Source: an uncultured Alistipes sp. (lineage in GTDB: Bacteria; Bacteroidota; Bacteroidia; Bacteroidales; UBA932). From it: a stretch of DNA of 64,000 nucleotides. Under the pieces are notes generated by a model, which did not search any database, had not been told where the DNA came from, and saw nothing but the letters and a program-made list of their open reading frames with translations. Each line of letters begins with the position of its first letter. Position 1 is the stretch's first letter. The translations under genes were made by a program, and so were the position numbers. Shown one piece after another: positions 43,064 to 50,898 of this stretch. The DNA is taken from contig UQUN01000012.1 of NCBI GenBank assembly GCA_900544175.1, forward strand, positions 1 to 64,000. The letters run 5' to 3'.

Positions 43064-43743
43064 AATTCTACAGGATAAATGTAGTCTATGGTCATGAAAC
43101 CTTTCACCTTACTGTCATTCATATAATTGGAGAGCATGACAGCTGCATACTTCCCTTCCTTGGTGGCAAGCACGTACACTTTTCCAGACATGGTGTACAC
43201 CGGAGGCATAGTGGAGGTATCGACATTGAGCCATTTGGACAACTCCGGATTATAATACGATGGCGCATATAGAATAATTCCGTCCATCATGCCGGACATA
43301 TCTATGGTTATCCTGTCCTCCGTCCATATATCCTCCACATACTCCCCGTCAGGAATAACCCCTGATGCCATGAACTCATCCAACGAAGAGAATACGGTCT
43401 CTATAACCGAACCTCCGTTTGTCTTGGTATCGTAGCGGTGGACGGCCAGGTCCCAGCCATCCATGACCTCTCCAGTCTCGGATCCGTCTCCGGCAATGAC
43501 AGTCGTATCTATGGTGAAGGTATCGAAATCGATATAGGTCCATTTTGTGTAGGAAGTGGCATCGATGAACACCGTTCCGGAAGACGTAGCCTGCTCCACC
43601 TTTATGAATCCGTACTCAGATGCCTCCACCGGCTCGTCATAGATGCCGTCGAACATACCGTTGCACGACGGGAGCGACATCACTGCCGGCAATACCGCCC
43701 CCACGTACAACAGCATGATTATTGGCTTTGGGATTTTTTTCAT
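43060..43743 (-). CDS. hmuY: HmuY-family heme-binding lipoprotein
   Basis: A 227-residue lipoprotein. After a hydrophobic start, the lipobox Cys is at ~28 (VMSLPSCNG). The body matches HmuY: VEQATSSGTVFIDATSYTKWTYIDFDTFT (~50-78), GDGSETGEVMDGWDLAVHRYDTKTNGG, then STMPPVYTMSGKVYVLATKEGKYAAVMLSNYM. HmuY is a hemophore that takes heme from host proteins and passes it to HmuR. The two methionine or histidine heme ligands differ between species, so I do not assign them. 1 nt from the upstream lipoprotein gene and a 4-nt overlap with hmuR downstream. Confidence 0.9.
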   Translation of the reverse strand: MKKIPKPIIMLLYVGAVLPAVMSLPSCNGMFDGIYDEPVEASEYGFIKVEQATSSGTVFIDATSYTKWTYIDFDTFTIDTTVIAGDGSETGEVMDGWDLAVHRYDTKTNGGSVIETVFSSLDEFMASGVIPDGEYVEDIWTEDRITIDMSGMMDGIILYAPSYYNPELSKWLNVDTSTMPPVYTMSGKVYVLATKEGKYAAVMLSNYMNDSKVKGFMTIDYIYPVEF

Positions 43744-44571
43744 CTATTTCGTGCCCTCATATGTTATACTTATTGCCATAGGCATTGCTCCGGGAGTGAT
43801 TTCGGCATTGACTGTAAGGAGCGATCCGTCAGCACTCACTGTCCCGGCAAGACTTCCGGTGACACTGAGTTCTCCTGCCATAGTGTCGATACTGGAGGCT
43901 GTCAGCGCGTAGCCTCCGTCCGCGGCCTCGGCAAGTTCCGCCTCCACGGATATCTCACCAATGGTCATGGAGCCCATCCCCATTGCCGGGAGCGTAAGGA
44001 CAGCCTTGTCACCATCAGCCACTACAGTCACGGCCGCATCCTCCAAAGGATCCATGGCAGACCCCATCACCGACATGGTCAGAGTTCCGGTATAAGTACC
44101 ACTTACGACCAGATCAGCCGGAGGGTTTCCGGGAAGCAAGGTTATCTTGAGACCTCCCATTACTGCCGGTACATCGAACTCAAAGGAAAAATCATCGGTT
44201 CCGGATACAACAGCCGTCAGACTGCAGTCATATTCACTCTGTGTATCTGCCGACATACCCATGACAGTCTTGCCGTTTCCGTCAAGAGTGTACACCCCGT
44301 CAGTCTCCGTCACTTTCACGTCAGATATGCTGAACGTGCCCCACATGTCGGAAGTATAGCTGACCGATACAGTCCCGGCCGCCTCTTCGGTAACCGTCAG
44401 AGTCTGGCCAGCGGACACCATCGGTGTCGGTGAATACATGAAAGAAGCCGTAGCATATCCGGTGTATGTGCCGGCCACTGCCTTTGCAGTGTCTACGTTA
44501 TCATCAGGATTACATGATGCGGCAAGGGAAATTGCTGTCGCCGTCAATAATACTAATTTTGCGAGTCTCAT
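43744..44571 (-). CDS. Calycin-like domain lipoprotein, two tandem repeats, first gene of the heme operon
   Basis: A 275-residue lipoprotein: lipobox Cys at 20 (LAASC), then two similar halves, ~33-150 starting AGTYTGYATASFM and ~155-275 starting SGTYTGTLTMSVM. Each ends in a strand pair with an SVTGS- or TITL-like turn, so this looks like two tandem calycin-like (PF13944-type) barrels. Calycins often bind small hydrophobic ligands such as heme. It is directly upstream of hmuY (no gap) and downstream of a strong promoter. A role in heme binding or HmuY assistance is inference, since calycin-like lipoproteins also occur in non-heme loci. Confidence 0.8.
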   Translation of the reverse strand: MRLAKLVLLTATAISLAASCNPDDNVDTAKAVAGTYTGYATASFMYSPTPMVSAGQTLTVTEEAAGTVSVSYTSDMWGTFSISDVKVTETDGVYTLDGNGKTVMGMSADTQSEYDCSLTAVVSGTDDFSFEFDVPAVMGGLKITLLPGNPPADLVVSGTYTGTLTMSVMGSAMDPLEDAAVTVVADGDKAVLTLPAMGMGSMTIGEISVEAELAEAADGGYALTASSIDTMAGELSVTGSLAGTVSADGSLLTVNAEITPGAMPMAISITYEGTK

Positions 44572-44605
44572 TTTATAATTGCTTTTAAAATTTCAAATTT
44601 GACCG

Positions 44606-44636
44606 CAAAAGTACAGGCAGCGGAAAAGGAACACAA
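44606..44636 (-). promoter_or_regulatory. Heme operon promoter
   Basis: TTG (44636-44634), a 20-nt spacer and TACTTTTG (44613-44606) on the minus strand match TTG-N19-21-TAnnTTTG. The -7 box ends 34 nt upstream of the ATG at 44571. The leader is AT-rich (TTTAAAATTTCAAATTT), but no clean Fur box is visible. Confidence 0.7.
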
Positions 44637-44651
44637 TCGCTATAAATAGGG

Positions 44652-44696
44652 ATTCCGCCGCTGTAGCCTACTAATGTTTGGCGACAGCGGCGGAAT
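44652..44696. terminator. 13-bp-stem hairpin between the ATPase gene and the heme promoter
   Basis: ATTCCGCCGCTGT (44652-44664) pairs perfectly with ACAGCGGCGGAAT (44684-44696) with a 19-nt loop. It follows the 44740 stop codon on the minus strand, so it likely ends that transcript, but no T-tract follows. It lies 16 nt upstream of the heme operon -33 box, so it may also insulate that promoter. Confidence 0.6.
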
Positions 44697-44739
44697 TTCC
44701 CGCTTCACAGTCTGTCCGACTCCGTATTACACTGAATTG

Positions 44740-46287
44740 TCACTCCTCTACTTTCCACTCCTCGATGCGCCGTGTCTTCGTGGAGAAACTGACTCCGATG
44801 CGGAAGAGCTTGCGGCTGTCGGCCTGGAAGGGCCATTCGTAGCCCTTAGTCTCTATCTGGTCGAGTGCGTTGCCGGGGTCCTTGTCCCTTTTCAGTTCGA
44901 TGATGTAGACAAACCTGTCGGTCTGTATAAGGATGTCTATGCGTCCGTTGGCAGTGTGCCGCTCCACTTCCACCCTCTGTCCGAGTAGCTTCAGGAAGAC
45001 GTACATGGTGTTCTGCATGTACAGCTCCGCCTTTCCCTGCACATGGTAGTCGTTGTCAGCCATGAAGGCCTTCAGGCGCTGCATGAACATCTCCGGATCT
45101 CCGTTCCTCAGGTCCTGGGAGAATCTGTTGACGGAGAATTCCGAGACCTCCTCCTCCTTCGGGATGTAGAGTTGGGCGAGGCTCTCGGTGAATCCGCTCT
45201 CCACCTCCCTGTTGGGCCAGCCGAGGAGGTATTCGTTGGTGTCGGGGAAATATTCCCTGATGGTGAGGTATCCTGTCTGGTAGAGCAGGGTTACGGGGGA
45301 GATGATCTCCGCATTGGTGCCGGTGAGTATCCTCGGACGGACGTGGTCGAGGGTGAGGTCGTTGAGGTTGACATTCTCCTGCATCAGGAACGACACTAAG
45401 AATGAGGGGGTGGCGGTGGAGTACCAGTACTCGCCGAACTCCTTCTTGCTCATGGCCAGAAGCAGGCTGAACGGGTTGTAGACTCCTATGGAGCCGTGGC
45501 AGAAGTGGTAGCCGTCGTACATCCGCTTCAGCCTTTCGTAGCACTCTTCTGTGGAAATGCCGTTGGCCGCAGCCATTGCTCTAACTCCGTCATCCAGAAA
45601 GTCCCTGAGTTCCTTCTCTGAAATGCCGCAGATGTCCGCGTACGGAGCATCCATGGAGATGTCATTGAGATTGTTGAGCCCGCTGAAGATGCTCATGTGT
45701 CCGATACGGGAGACTCCGGTCAGGAAGGCGAAACGGAGGTTGGAGTCCTGGGACTTGATTACACTGTAGAAACCCTGCAGAGTGCTGCGGAAATGCTCCT
45801 TGAGCTCTTTATTGCCTAAATTGTCCACAATGGGCTTCTCGTACTCGTCTACCAGCACCACTACCTTGCGGCCGGTCTTTCTGACAGCGGCCGAGATAAC
45901 CTCCGTGAATCTTGAGGAAACGGAAGGTGGTATTTTCCCTATGCCGTACATCTGTTCCCATACTTCAAGAGTCTGGCCCAACTTGTTCTCCAGAACATCC
46001 ATGGCATTGTAGACCTCCCCTCCGAGATCCAGCCTGAGCACCGGATATTCCGTCCATTCCTTCTCCAAAGCCTCGATTGCCAGCCCTTGGAACAGCTCCC
46101 TCCGTCCCTGGAAATAAGCCTCCAGAGTGGACAGCAGCAGACTCTTGCCGAACCTGCGCGGACGGCTCAGGAAATAGTATTTCCCTTCACTGGCCAGACG
46201 GAACACCTGCGCCGTCTTGTCGATGTACACGTATCCGCCGTTGCGGATGTCCTCGAATGTCTGGATTCCTATCGGATATTTCAGCAT
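44740..46287 (-). CDS. AAA-ATPase-like / PD-(D/E)XK nuclease-superfamily protein
   Basis: A 515-residue protein with an N-terminal AAA-ATPase_like domain (PIGIQTFEDIRNGGYVYIDKT, Walker A-like SRPRRFGKSLLLSTL at ~42, Walker B VVVLVDEYEKPIV ~143, TGVSRIGHMSIFSGLNNL) and a C-terminal PD-(D/E)XK-type domain (GRIDILIQTDRFVYIIELKRD, ~458-478, with Asp and Glu-x-Lys in place). This family is highly amplified in Bacteroidota and some gut bacteria; its function is unproven. Possible roles are defence or regulation of a mobile element, but none is shown. It stands alone between the heme operon and the polysaccharide locus. Confidence 0.85.
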   Translation of the reverse strand: MLKYPIGIQTFEDIRNGGYVYIDKTAQVFRLASEGKYYFLSRPRRFGKSLLLSTLEAYFQGRRELFQGLAIEALEKEWTEYPVLRLDLGGEVYNAMDVLENKLGQTLEVWEQMYGIGKIPPSVSSRFTEVISAAVRKTGRKVVVLVDEYEKPIVDNLGNKELKEHFRSTLQGFYSVIKSQDSNLRFAFLTGVSRIGHMSIFSGLNNLNDISMDAPYADICGISEKELRDFLDDGVRAMAAANGISTEECYERLKRMYDGYHFCHGSIGVYNPFSLLLAMSKKEFGEYWYSTATPSFLVSFLMQENVNLNDLTLDHVRPRILTGTNAEIISPVTLLYQTGYLTIREYFPDTNEYLLGWPNREVESGFTESLAQLYIPKEEEVSEFSVNRFSQDLRNGDPEMFMQRLKAFMADNDYHVQGKAELYMQNTMYVFLKLLGQRVEVERHTANGRIDILIQTDRFVYIIELKRDKDPGNALDQIETKGYEWPFQADSRKLFRIGVSFSTKTRRIEEWKVEE

Positions 46288-46352
46288 GGCTGCTCCTCCT
46301 CAGTTTGTGAATGATTTGCTCAGCAAAGTTAATCATTGAATCGGAAAAATGA

Positions 46353-46388
46353 AAATCCCGCCTCACTCCAAATGGGTAGACGGGATTT
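46353..46388 (-). terminator. Terminator of the polysaccharide operon
   Basis: AAATCCCG (46353-46360) pairs with CGGGATTT (46381-46388) with a 20-nt loop. On the minus strand the stem is followed by TTTCATTTTT, so it fits a rho-independent terminator after the DegT gene and the small remnant. Confidence 0.55.
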
Positions 46389-46417
46389 ATTCTCAGGTGT
46401 GGATCGTGTGCTCCGGG

Positions 46418-46471
46418 CTATTCAGAGACTACGGCCTTGATTGTCATGAGGATGATTTTAATGTCCTTTTC
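46418..46471 (-). pseudogene. C-terminal remnant of an initiating sugar transferase
   Basis: Just after the DegT stop codon, an in-frame stretch on the minus strand reads KDIKIILMTIKAVVSE then stop. This matches the C-terminal tail of undecaprenyl-phosphate sugar transferases (xLDIKIIxxTIxxVxxxx) and resembles the end of the intact transferase at 57861 (LMDIKVIFKTVYTVI). It overlaps DegT's stop by 1-2 nt. Only the last ~16 codons remain. It suggests that the boundary of the locus was formed by recombination within or next to another sugar transferase gene. Confidence 0.6.
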
Positions 46472-47810
46472 ACTTCTTTAGGCTTGACAGGATTTCAGTG
46501 AAATTGTCCATGACGTACTGTACATCTTCATCGCTCAGATGGGTGTGCAGGGGCAGGGTTATCTCGTTGCGGTACTGGTCGTAGGCATTGGGAAAATCCT
46601 TGATGTCGTAGCCGAGAGCCTTGTATGCAGTCATCATGGGCAGGGGCTTGTAGTGTACGTTGCAGGCTATGCCCCGCTCGGCCATCTTGACTATCACTTC
46701 GTTGCGTTCTTCAACGTCAAATCCTTCCATCCTGACCGGATAGAGATGGCCTGAGGAGGAATGTTCAGGGCCGTAATGGTCCAGGACCTGGACCTGCACG
46801 CCGCCAACTTTGCCGTATCTGCAGCCGGCAGCCGCCTCTGTCGCGGACTTCCCGGCAGCTCCGGATGTGCATCCTTCTCCGGCAGTTCCCTTCGCAGACC
46901 TTCCTCCCTCATTTTTCCCAGAGGTTTCCGCAACCCCAAGTGCCGCATTGTAAGCACCGATAATCTGCCTGCGGCGGTGCATCAGCTCCGGATACCGCTT
47001 CAGCTGCGCCAGTCCGATGCCGGCCATGATGTCGGTCATGTTGCATTTGTAGTACGGAGCGACGATATCGTACTCCCATGCGCCGAGCTTGGTCTTGGCG
47101 AGAGCATCCTTGCTCTGACCGTGCAGGGACAACAGCTGCAGCTGCTTGTAGATGGCCTCACCGTCGAGCCCGTCGTGAGGACGCCAGGTAAGAGCACCTC
47201 CCTCGGCAGTAGTCAGATTCTTCACGGCATGGAAGGAGAATGAGGTGAAATCGGCGATATCCCCGCACATTTTCCCGTGCCATCTGGCTCCGAATGCATG
47301 AGCCGCATCAGCTATGACAATGACCCGCCCGAAGGCCCTCTGGATGTCGTTGGATGGTCTGTACAGCCCTTTCGCAGCCTCGACGGCCTCGAATATCCGG
47401 TCGTAGTCGCAGACCACTCCGCCCAGGTCGACCGGCATCACTGCCTTGGTTCTTTCAGTAATGGCACCGGCCATCTTGCCGTAGTCCATCTGATAGGAGC
47501 CGGGAGCGCAGTCCACCATCACAGGACGCGCGCCCACATGGCATACCGCACTTGCCGTAGCCGTATATGTGTAGGCCGGGACAATGACCTCGTCACCCGG
47601 TCCCACACCGATGATGCGCAGCGCCATCTCCATGCAAGCCGTCGCCGAATTGAGGCACACAGCCCTGGAAGTACCGCAGCACATCGCTATCAGATGTTCA
47701 AACTCCTTAGTCTTCGGCCCGGTAGTAATCCATCCCGAGCCCAGCACCTCCGCAACCATGGAGGCTTCCGCCTCCGACATGTCGGGAGGCGAGAATGGTA
47801 TGTTCCGCAT
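46470..47810 (-). CDS. DegT/DnrJ/EryC1 family PLP-dependent sugar aminotransferase
   Basis: A 446-residue enzyme that would place an amino group on a keto-sugar nucleotide. The start MRNIPFSPPDMSEAEA is typical of the family. PLP motifs: CLNSATACMEMALR (~55), DAAHAFGARW (~168), and the Schiff-base lysine in FSFHAVKNLTTAEGGA (~195). The last block is HLYPVRMEGFDVEERN and NVHYKPLPMM. An odd low-complexity stretch of ~45 residues (nt ~46800-46930, ~293-337, rich in Gly/Ala/Ser/Lys) interrupts the domain before the HLYPVR motif and is not usual. It is the last full gene of the polysaccharide locus. Confidence 0.9.
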   Translation of the reverse strand: MRNIPFSPPDMSEAEASMVAEVLGSGWITTGPKTKEFEHLIAMCCGTSRAVCLNSATACMEMALRIIGVGPGDEVIVPAYTYTATASAVCHVGARPVMVDCAPGSYQMDYGKMAGAITERTKAVMPVDLGGVVCDYDRIFEAVEAAKGLYRPSNDIQRAFGRVIVIADAAHAFGARWHGKMCGDIADFTSFSFHAVKNLTTAEGGALTWRPHDGLDGEAIYKQLQLLSLHGQSKDALAKTKLGAWEYDIVAPYYKCNMTDIMAGIGLAQLKRYPELMHRRRQIIGAYNAALGVAETSGKNEGGRSAKGTAGEGCTSGAAGKSATEAAAGCRYGKVGGVQVQVLDHYGPEHSSSGHLYPVRMEGFDVEERNEVIVKMAERGIACNVHYKPLPMMTAYKALGYDIKDFPNAYDQYRNEITLPLHTHLSDEDVQYVMDNFTEILSSLKK

Positions 47811-47909
47811 AATGATTATAATTTACATTAGATATGTTGTAATAATCAAGGGGTTACCCTCTAATACTCATAAATATACAAATTGATGAAGGTGTGGTAG
47901 GCAGCATTA

Positions 47910-48371
47910 TTACATAAATTGACGCTTCTTTATGAATTTAGCCGGATTGCCTGCCCACACTTCATTATCAGGAATATCCTTTGTTACAACAGAACTGGCA
48001 CCGACAATTGCATTTTTACCAATTGTAACTGCATTGCAGATTACAGTGTTGCAGCCTATGAACGCATTTTCTTTTATACGTACATTTCCCAAACGGAACC
48101 TATGTTTGTATCTGTCTCCTTCCTCGCCCGCACTAGTTTCTAAAAAATGGGATAATATGACACATCCGTTCGTAATCCACACTCCTCTATCTATAGATAT
48201 TAGTTCTGGGTGGTTTGTATCAAAGAGCACATGCTCTCCAATAAAAATATTATCTGAGGGGTCATTAATAGCTACCCCCCCTATTTTCAATAATTTAGCC
48301 CTCATCATTCCTCTCATCGGCAATCTTGCGAGATGAAGAAAAAGAAGATTTTTCAAACGTTTTAATTTCAT
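47910..48371 (-). CDS. Hexapeptide-repeat acyltransferase (WbbJ/LbH type)
   Basis: A 153-residue left-handed beta-helix protein: FIGEHVLFDTNHPELISI, VRIKENAFIGCNTVICNAVTIGKNAIVGASSVVTKDIPDNEVWAGNPAKFI. The final hexapeptide coil and GNPAKFI tail are standard for O-acetyltransferases of surface polysaccharides. The N-terminal helix (MKLKRLKNLLFLHLARLP) may contact the membrane or acyl carrier. This gene is more AT-rich than its neighbours on both sides, so it is probably of separate origin. Acetyl-CoA or another acyl donor cannot be told from sequence. Confidence 0.85.
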   Translation of the reverse strand: MKLKRLKNLLFLHLARLPMRGMMRAKLLKIGGVAINDPSDNIFIGEHVLFDTNHPELISIDRGVWITNGCVILSHFLETSAGEEGDRYKHRFRLGNVRIKENAFIGCNTVICNAVTIGKNAIVGASSVVTKDIPDNEVWAGNPAKFIKKRQFM

Positions 48372-48381
48372 ATAGTTAAAT

Positions 48382-49236
48382 TTATAAAGTGCAATTTGCG
48401 ATCCTAGGCTCGAAACAGCAGCAGGGCCTCATGCACACAATCCTGACACCGCTGGCCCTCTGGGGACCGACTTTCATGAATGTCGCCAGGACAGTCGTGT
48501 CTCCGCCGAGTCCGAGGGCACCGACGTGGGACTCATTGACACGCTCGGTTATCTCACGCTCAAGGTCGGACTGCCTCTCATAGGTGCCGTCCACCAGTGC
48601 CTGGAGCATAAGGGATGCCGCTTCGTAATGCGAGCGTCCTACGCCTACTGCAAGTGTCGAGGGAGTACAGCCCAGCTGGGCTGTGGACTCCCGGGCCCAT
48701 TCCACTATCTGGTCCACAACAGTTTCCACCTTGTGCTTGTGGAAAACACGGTGTGTGTGAGCCCTGATGGCAGGACCGCCGCCGAACATGAGGATGTGCA
48801 CCCTCAAGACGCTGTCTTCCGTATTCCTTATCAGTATCGGGGCTGGCTCCAGCATTCCCGGATCCTCATACAGCCCCTCGGACTGGGCTATCCGCTGGGT
48901 GTCGTTCCCCCTGACGGCCATGGGCCGGCCGGGAAGCTGCCTCAGGCCCTGACGGATTCCCTCCTTTATCGATTCGAGGGTGCGGCCTGTCAGTACGGCA
49001 TCAGGACCGACCTCCACCAGTACATGTGGAATGCCGGTATCGTCGCACAGAGGGCAGCGGTTCCTCTCAGCAATCACGGCATTCTCAAGAACCGTACTCA
49101 GCACCCACTTCGCCTGAACATTTGTTTCCCTGCCGATGGCCAGCCTGTAGGCGTTCTTCTTGTCAGGAAGAAATGTCGATCCGGCCCTTACGACGGTGTC
49201 GCAGATTCTGTCGACAATTGTCTTATCGTATTCCAT
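48382..49236 (-). CDS. Class I fumarase/L-tartrate dehydratase-like alpha subunit
   Basis: A 284-residue protein related to the [4Fe-4S] heterodimeric fumarase/TtdA family. Three cysteine spots are seen: CPLCDDTGIPH (~60), QLGCTPSTLAVGVG (~194) and CMRPCCCFEPR near the C-terminus (~269-279). These could ligate the catalytic cluster. Other motifs: GNDTQRIAQSE, GGGPAIRAHTH and LGLGGDTTVLATF. Family members add water to or remove it from a C4 dicarboxylate. The beta subunit follows upstream in the operon by 14 nt. Being inside a polysaccharide locus, its substrate is probably a modified C4 or C5 acid; mesaconate or tartrate-like acids are possibilities, not shown. Confidence 0.85.
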   Translation of the reverse strand: MEYDKTIVDRICDTVVRAGSTFLPDKKNAYRLAIGRETNVQAKWVLSTVLENAVIAERNRCPLCDDTGIPHVLVEVGPDAVLTGRTLESIKEGIRQGLRQLPGRPMAVRGNDTQRIAQSEGLYEDPGMLEPAPILIRNTEDSVLRVHILMFGGGPAIRAHTHRVFHKHKVETVVDQIVEWARESTAQLGCTPSTLAVGVGRSHYEAASLMLQALVDGTYERQSDLEREITERVNESHVGALGLGGDTTVLATFMKVGPQRASGVRIVCMRPCCCFEPRIANCTL

Positions 49237-49250
49237 TGCTGAATGTTTAA

Positions 49251-49754
49251 TTAGTATATGCTCGCGCCTTGAGCAGCAGCGATGATTGCCGGATATTCCC
49301 TCACTGTCAGTTCGTAAAACGCCTCCATGCCGAGCTCGGGGAAGGCTACCAGCCTCCTTTCCATTGTATTATTCTCCAGAAGGGCAGTGACCGGAGGTAT
49401 CACGGCATATACTGAGTTATTCTCCTCTAGGATACGGACCGTGCTGTCACTGATTTTCCCTTTCCCAAGATGCAGTTTGACACCGGCTCTGGAAAGAGGG
49501 CCGAAGCTCTGCTCTATCTCCAGTTTGTTGCTGGATGTGGGTCCGACTCCTGCCTGACTCACTGCGGTGTGGAATATAACCGCTCCGCGCAAGTCAATGC
49601 CGCAGCGGTCCAGTTCTCCTGTCCCGATAAGCCGGCATATCCTGGGCAGCACTGCATCACGACCGCAGTATATTCTGCCGGAAATCAGGATACGGTCACC
49701 GACCTGAAGCCCTTTTGCTGTCCCGTTGTCTATGGGTGTGATTATTGCCGTCAT
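49251..49754 (-). CDS. Class I fumarase/L-tartrate dehydratase-like beta subunit
   Basis: A 167-residue protein matching the beta (C-terminal) domain: LQVGDRILISGRIYCGRDAVLP (~14-37), AVSQAGVGPTSSNKLEIEQSF (~62-82) and KGKISDSTVRILEENNSVYAVI. The GPTSS motif contacts the substrate carboxylate in fumarase. Paired with the alpha subunit 14 nt downstream. Overlaps the CitE-like gene start by 4 nt, which ties the three genes together. Confidence 0.87.
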   Translation of the reverse strand: MTAIITPIDNGTAKGLQVGDRILISGRIYCGRDAVLPRICRLIGTGELDRCGIDLRGAVIFHTAVSQAGVGPTSSNKLEIEQSFGPLSRAGVKLHLGKGKISDSTVRILEENNSVYAVIPPVTALLENNTMERRLVAFPELGMEAFYELTVREYPAIIAAAQGASIY

Positions 49755-50896
49755 TCTACTGAAAACAGTTTTATGTAGTCATTCTCGTTCTCGATCACAC
49801 CGTATGCACGGGAGCGCATGTAGATCTTCCTTGCCCAGTTGGTGTGCGGTTTGACCTCGTTCATCTTGTTCCCGCTCTCGCCCTTGAACACCCCGCCCCG
49901 GTCATTTTTAAGGATATTGACCGCGTCGGTGTACTCCTCCCGGGTAACGGCCTGGAGGGCGTTGACGTACTTGATATGCGAGGGATGGATGACCGTCCTG
50001 CCGACAAAGCCGTTGGCCTTGTCCAGGATGACCTCGCGGAGAAGGCCGTCGATCTCATGGTTGACGATGGGGATACGCTTGAGCAGGCAGTCCTCGATGT
50101 GGTCCGAAGGAAGGCTCTCGAACATCATGCGCTTGCTGGCACGGAAATATTCCCATACAGGTCCCGATATGACGTAGTCGTTGGAGCGTCCGAAGATGTT
50201 CACTATGTCGGCCAATATCTCGCGCACGGTCATGATGTCATATATGGAGTAGTCCACTCCGCGCCTGACACCGAAGCAGGAGGAGAAGTCCGTAGCACCC
50301 ACCCTGACCTGAAGTATGATGTCCTTGTATTTGTCCAGGATCTTCTTTATGCCCACCAGCTCGCCCGTTCTCGTCTCGCGGTAAGCCACCTCCGGGTCCT
50401 CGATGATGGGCATTCCGTAGATGGTCTCACCGAAGCGGTCGTTGAGCTTGCTCAGGTAATAGAGATATACTTCGGCGTTGTGGGCGTTGAACTTCGGGAA
50501 GTTGAATCCAGTAAGCGGCCTGATGCTGCTTGGTGTCAGCTGTTCGGCGAAGTGCTCGAACTGCTCCTGACTGCGGACCCTGCAGAAGATGAGCGGAAGG
50601 TCGTCATAGGTGAGGGCTCCGCTGTCCAGTGCCGAGCTGAGCACGTCCAGCAGATGCAGAACATTGCGCTCCGCCTCGGGGACGAGTTCCTCCGGGCAGG
50701 CATCCTCGAAGCAGAAGACCATGGATGTCAGACCCGGCAGCTCCCTGTTCAGTATCTTGGAGGAGAAGTCCTTCGTACCGGGCATGTACATCGTCGCACC
50801 GAGACAGTACTGAAGCAGTTCCTTGTCGGAATACTTGTTGAACTCCTCGGGTTCCACGACGAACCGGAAGTCCGGGTTGTACCTGTGATGTCTCAT
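49751..50896 (-). CDS. HpcH/HpaI aldolase - citrate lyase beta (CitE-like) TIM-barrel enzyme
   Basis: A 381-residue TIM-barrel protein. Motifs: GATMYMPGTKDFS (~33), SMVFCFEDACPEELVPEAE (~58), PLIFCRVRS (~103), FNFPKFNAHNAE (~127), MPIIEDPEVA (~163), LQVRVGATDFSSCFGVRRG (~197), VGRTVIHPSHIKYVNA (~295). In this superfamily an acidic residue of the FEDA/EDP type binds Mg2+. The length and C-terminal extension fit the large C-C bond lyase group also seen near tellurium-resistance genes. Substrates include citryl-, malyl- and citramalyl-CoA, but this one is not fixed. 2-nt gap to the TIM-barrel gene. Confidence 0.85.
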   Translation of the reverse strand: MRHHRYNPDFRFVVEPEEFNKYSDKELLQYCLGATMYMPGTKDFSSKILNRELPGLTSMVFCFEDACPEELVPEAERNVLHLLDVLSSALDSGALTYDDLPLIFCRVRSQEQFEHFAEQLTPSSIRPLTGFNFPKFNAHNAEVYLYYLSKLNDRFGETIYGMPIIEDPEVAYRETRTGELVGIKKILDKYKDIILQVRVGATDFSSCFGVRRGVDYSIYDIMTVREILADIVNIFGRSNDYVISGPVWEYFRASKRMMFESLPSDHIEDCLLKRIPIVNHEIDGLLREVILDKANGFVGRTVIHPSHIKYVNALQAVTREEYTDAVNILKNDRGGVFKGESGNKMNEVKPHTNWARKIYMRSRAYGVIENENDYIKLFSVE

Positions 50897-50898
50897 TG

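Noticed and set aside
44578..44613. Fur box in the heme operon leader
   Set aside because: The leader is AT-rich with short palindromic pieces, but nothing close to GATAATGATAATCATTATC or its usual variants.
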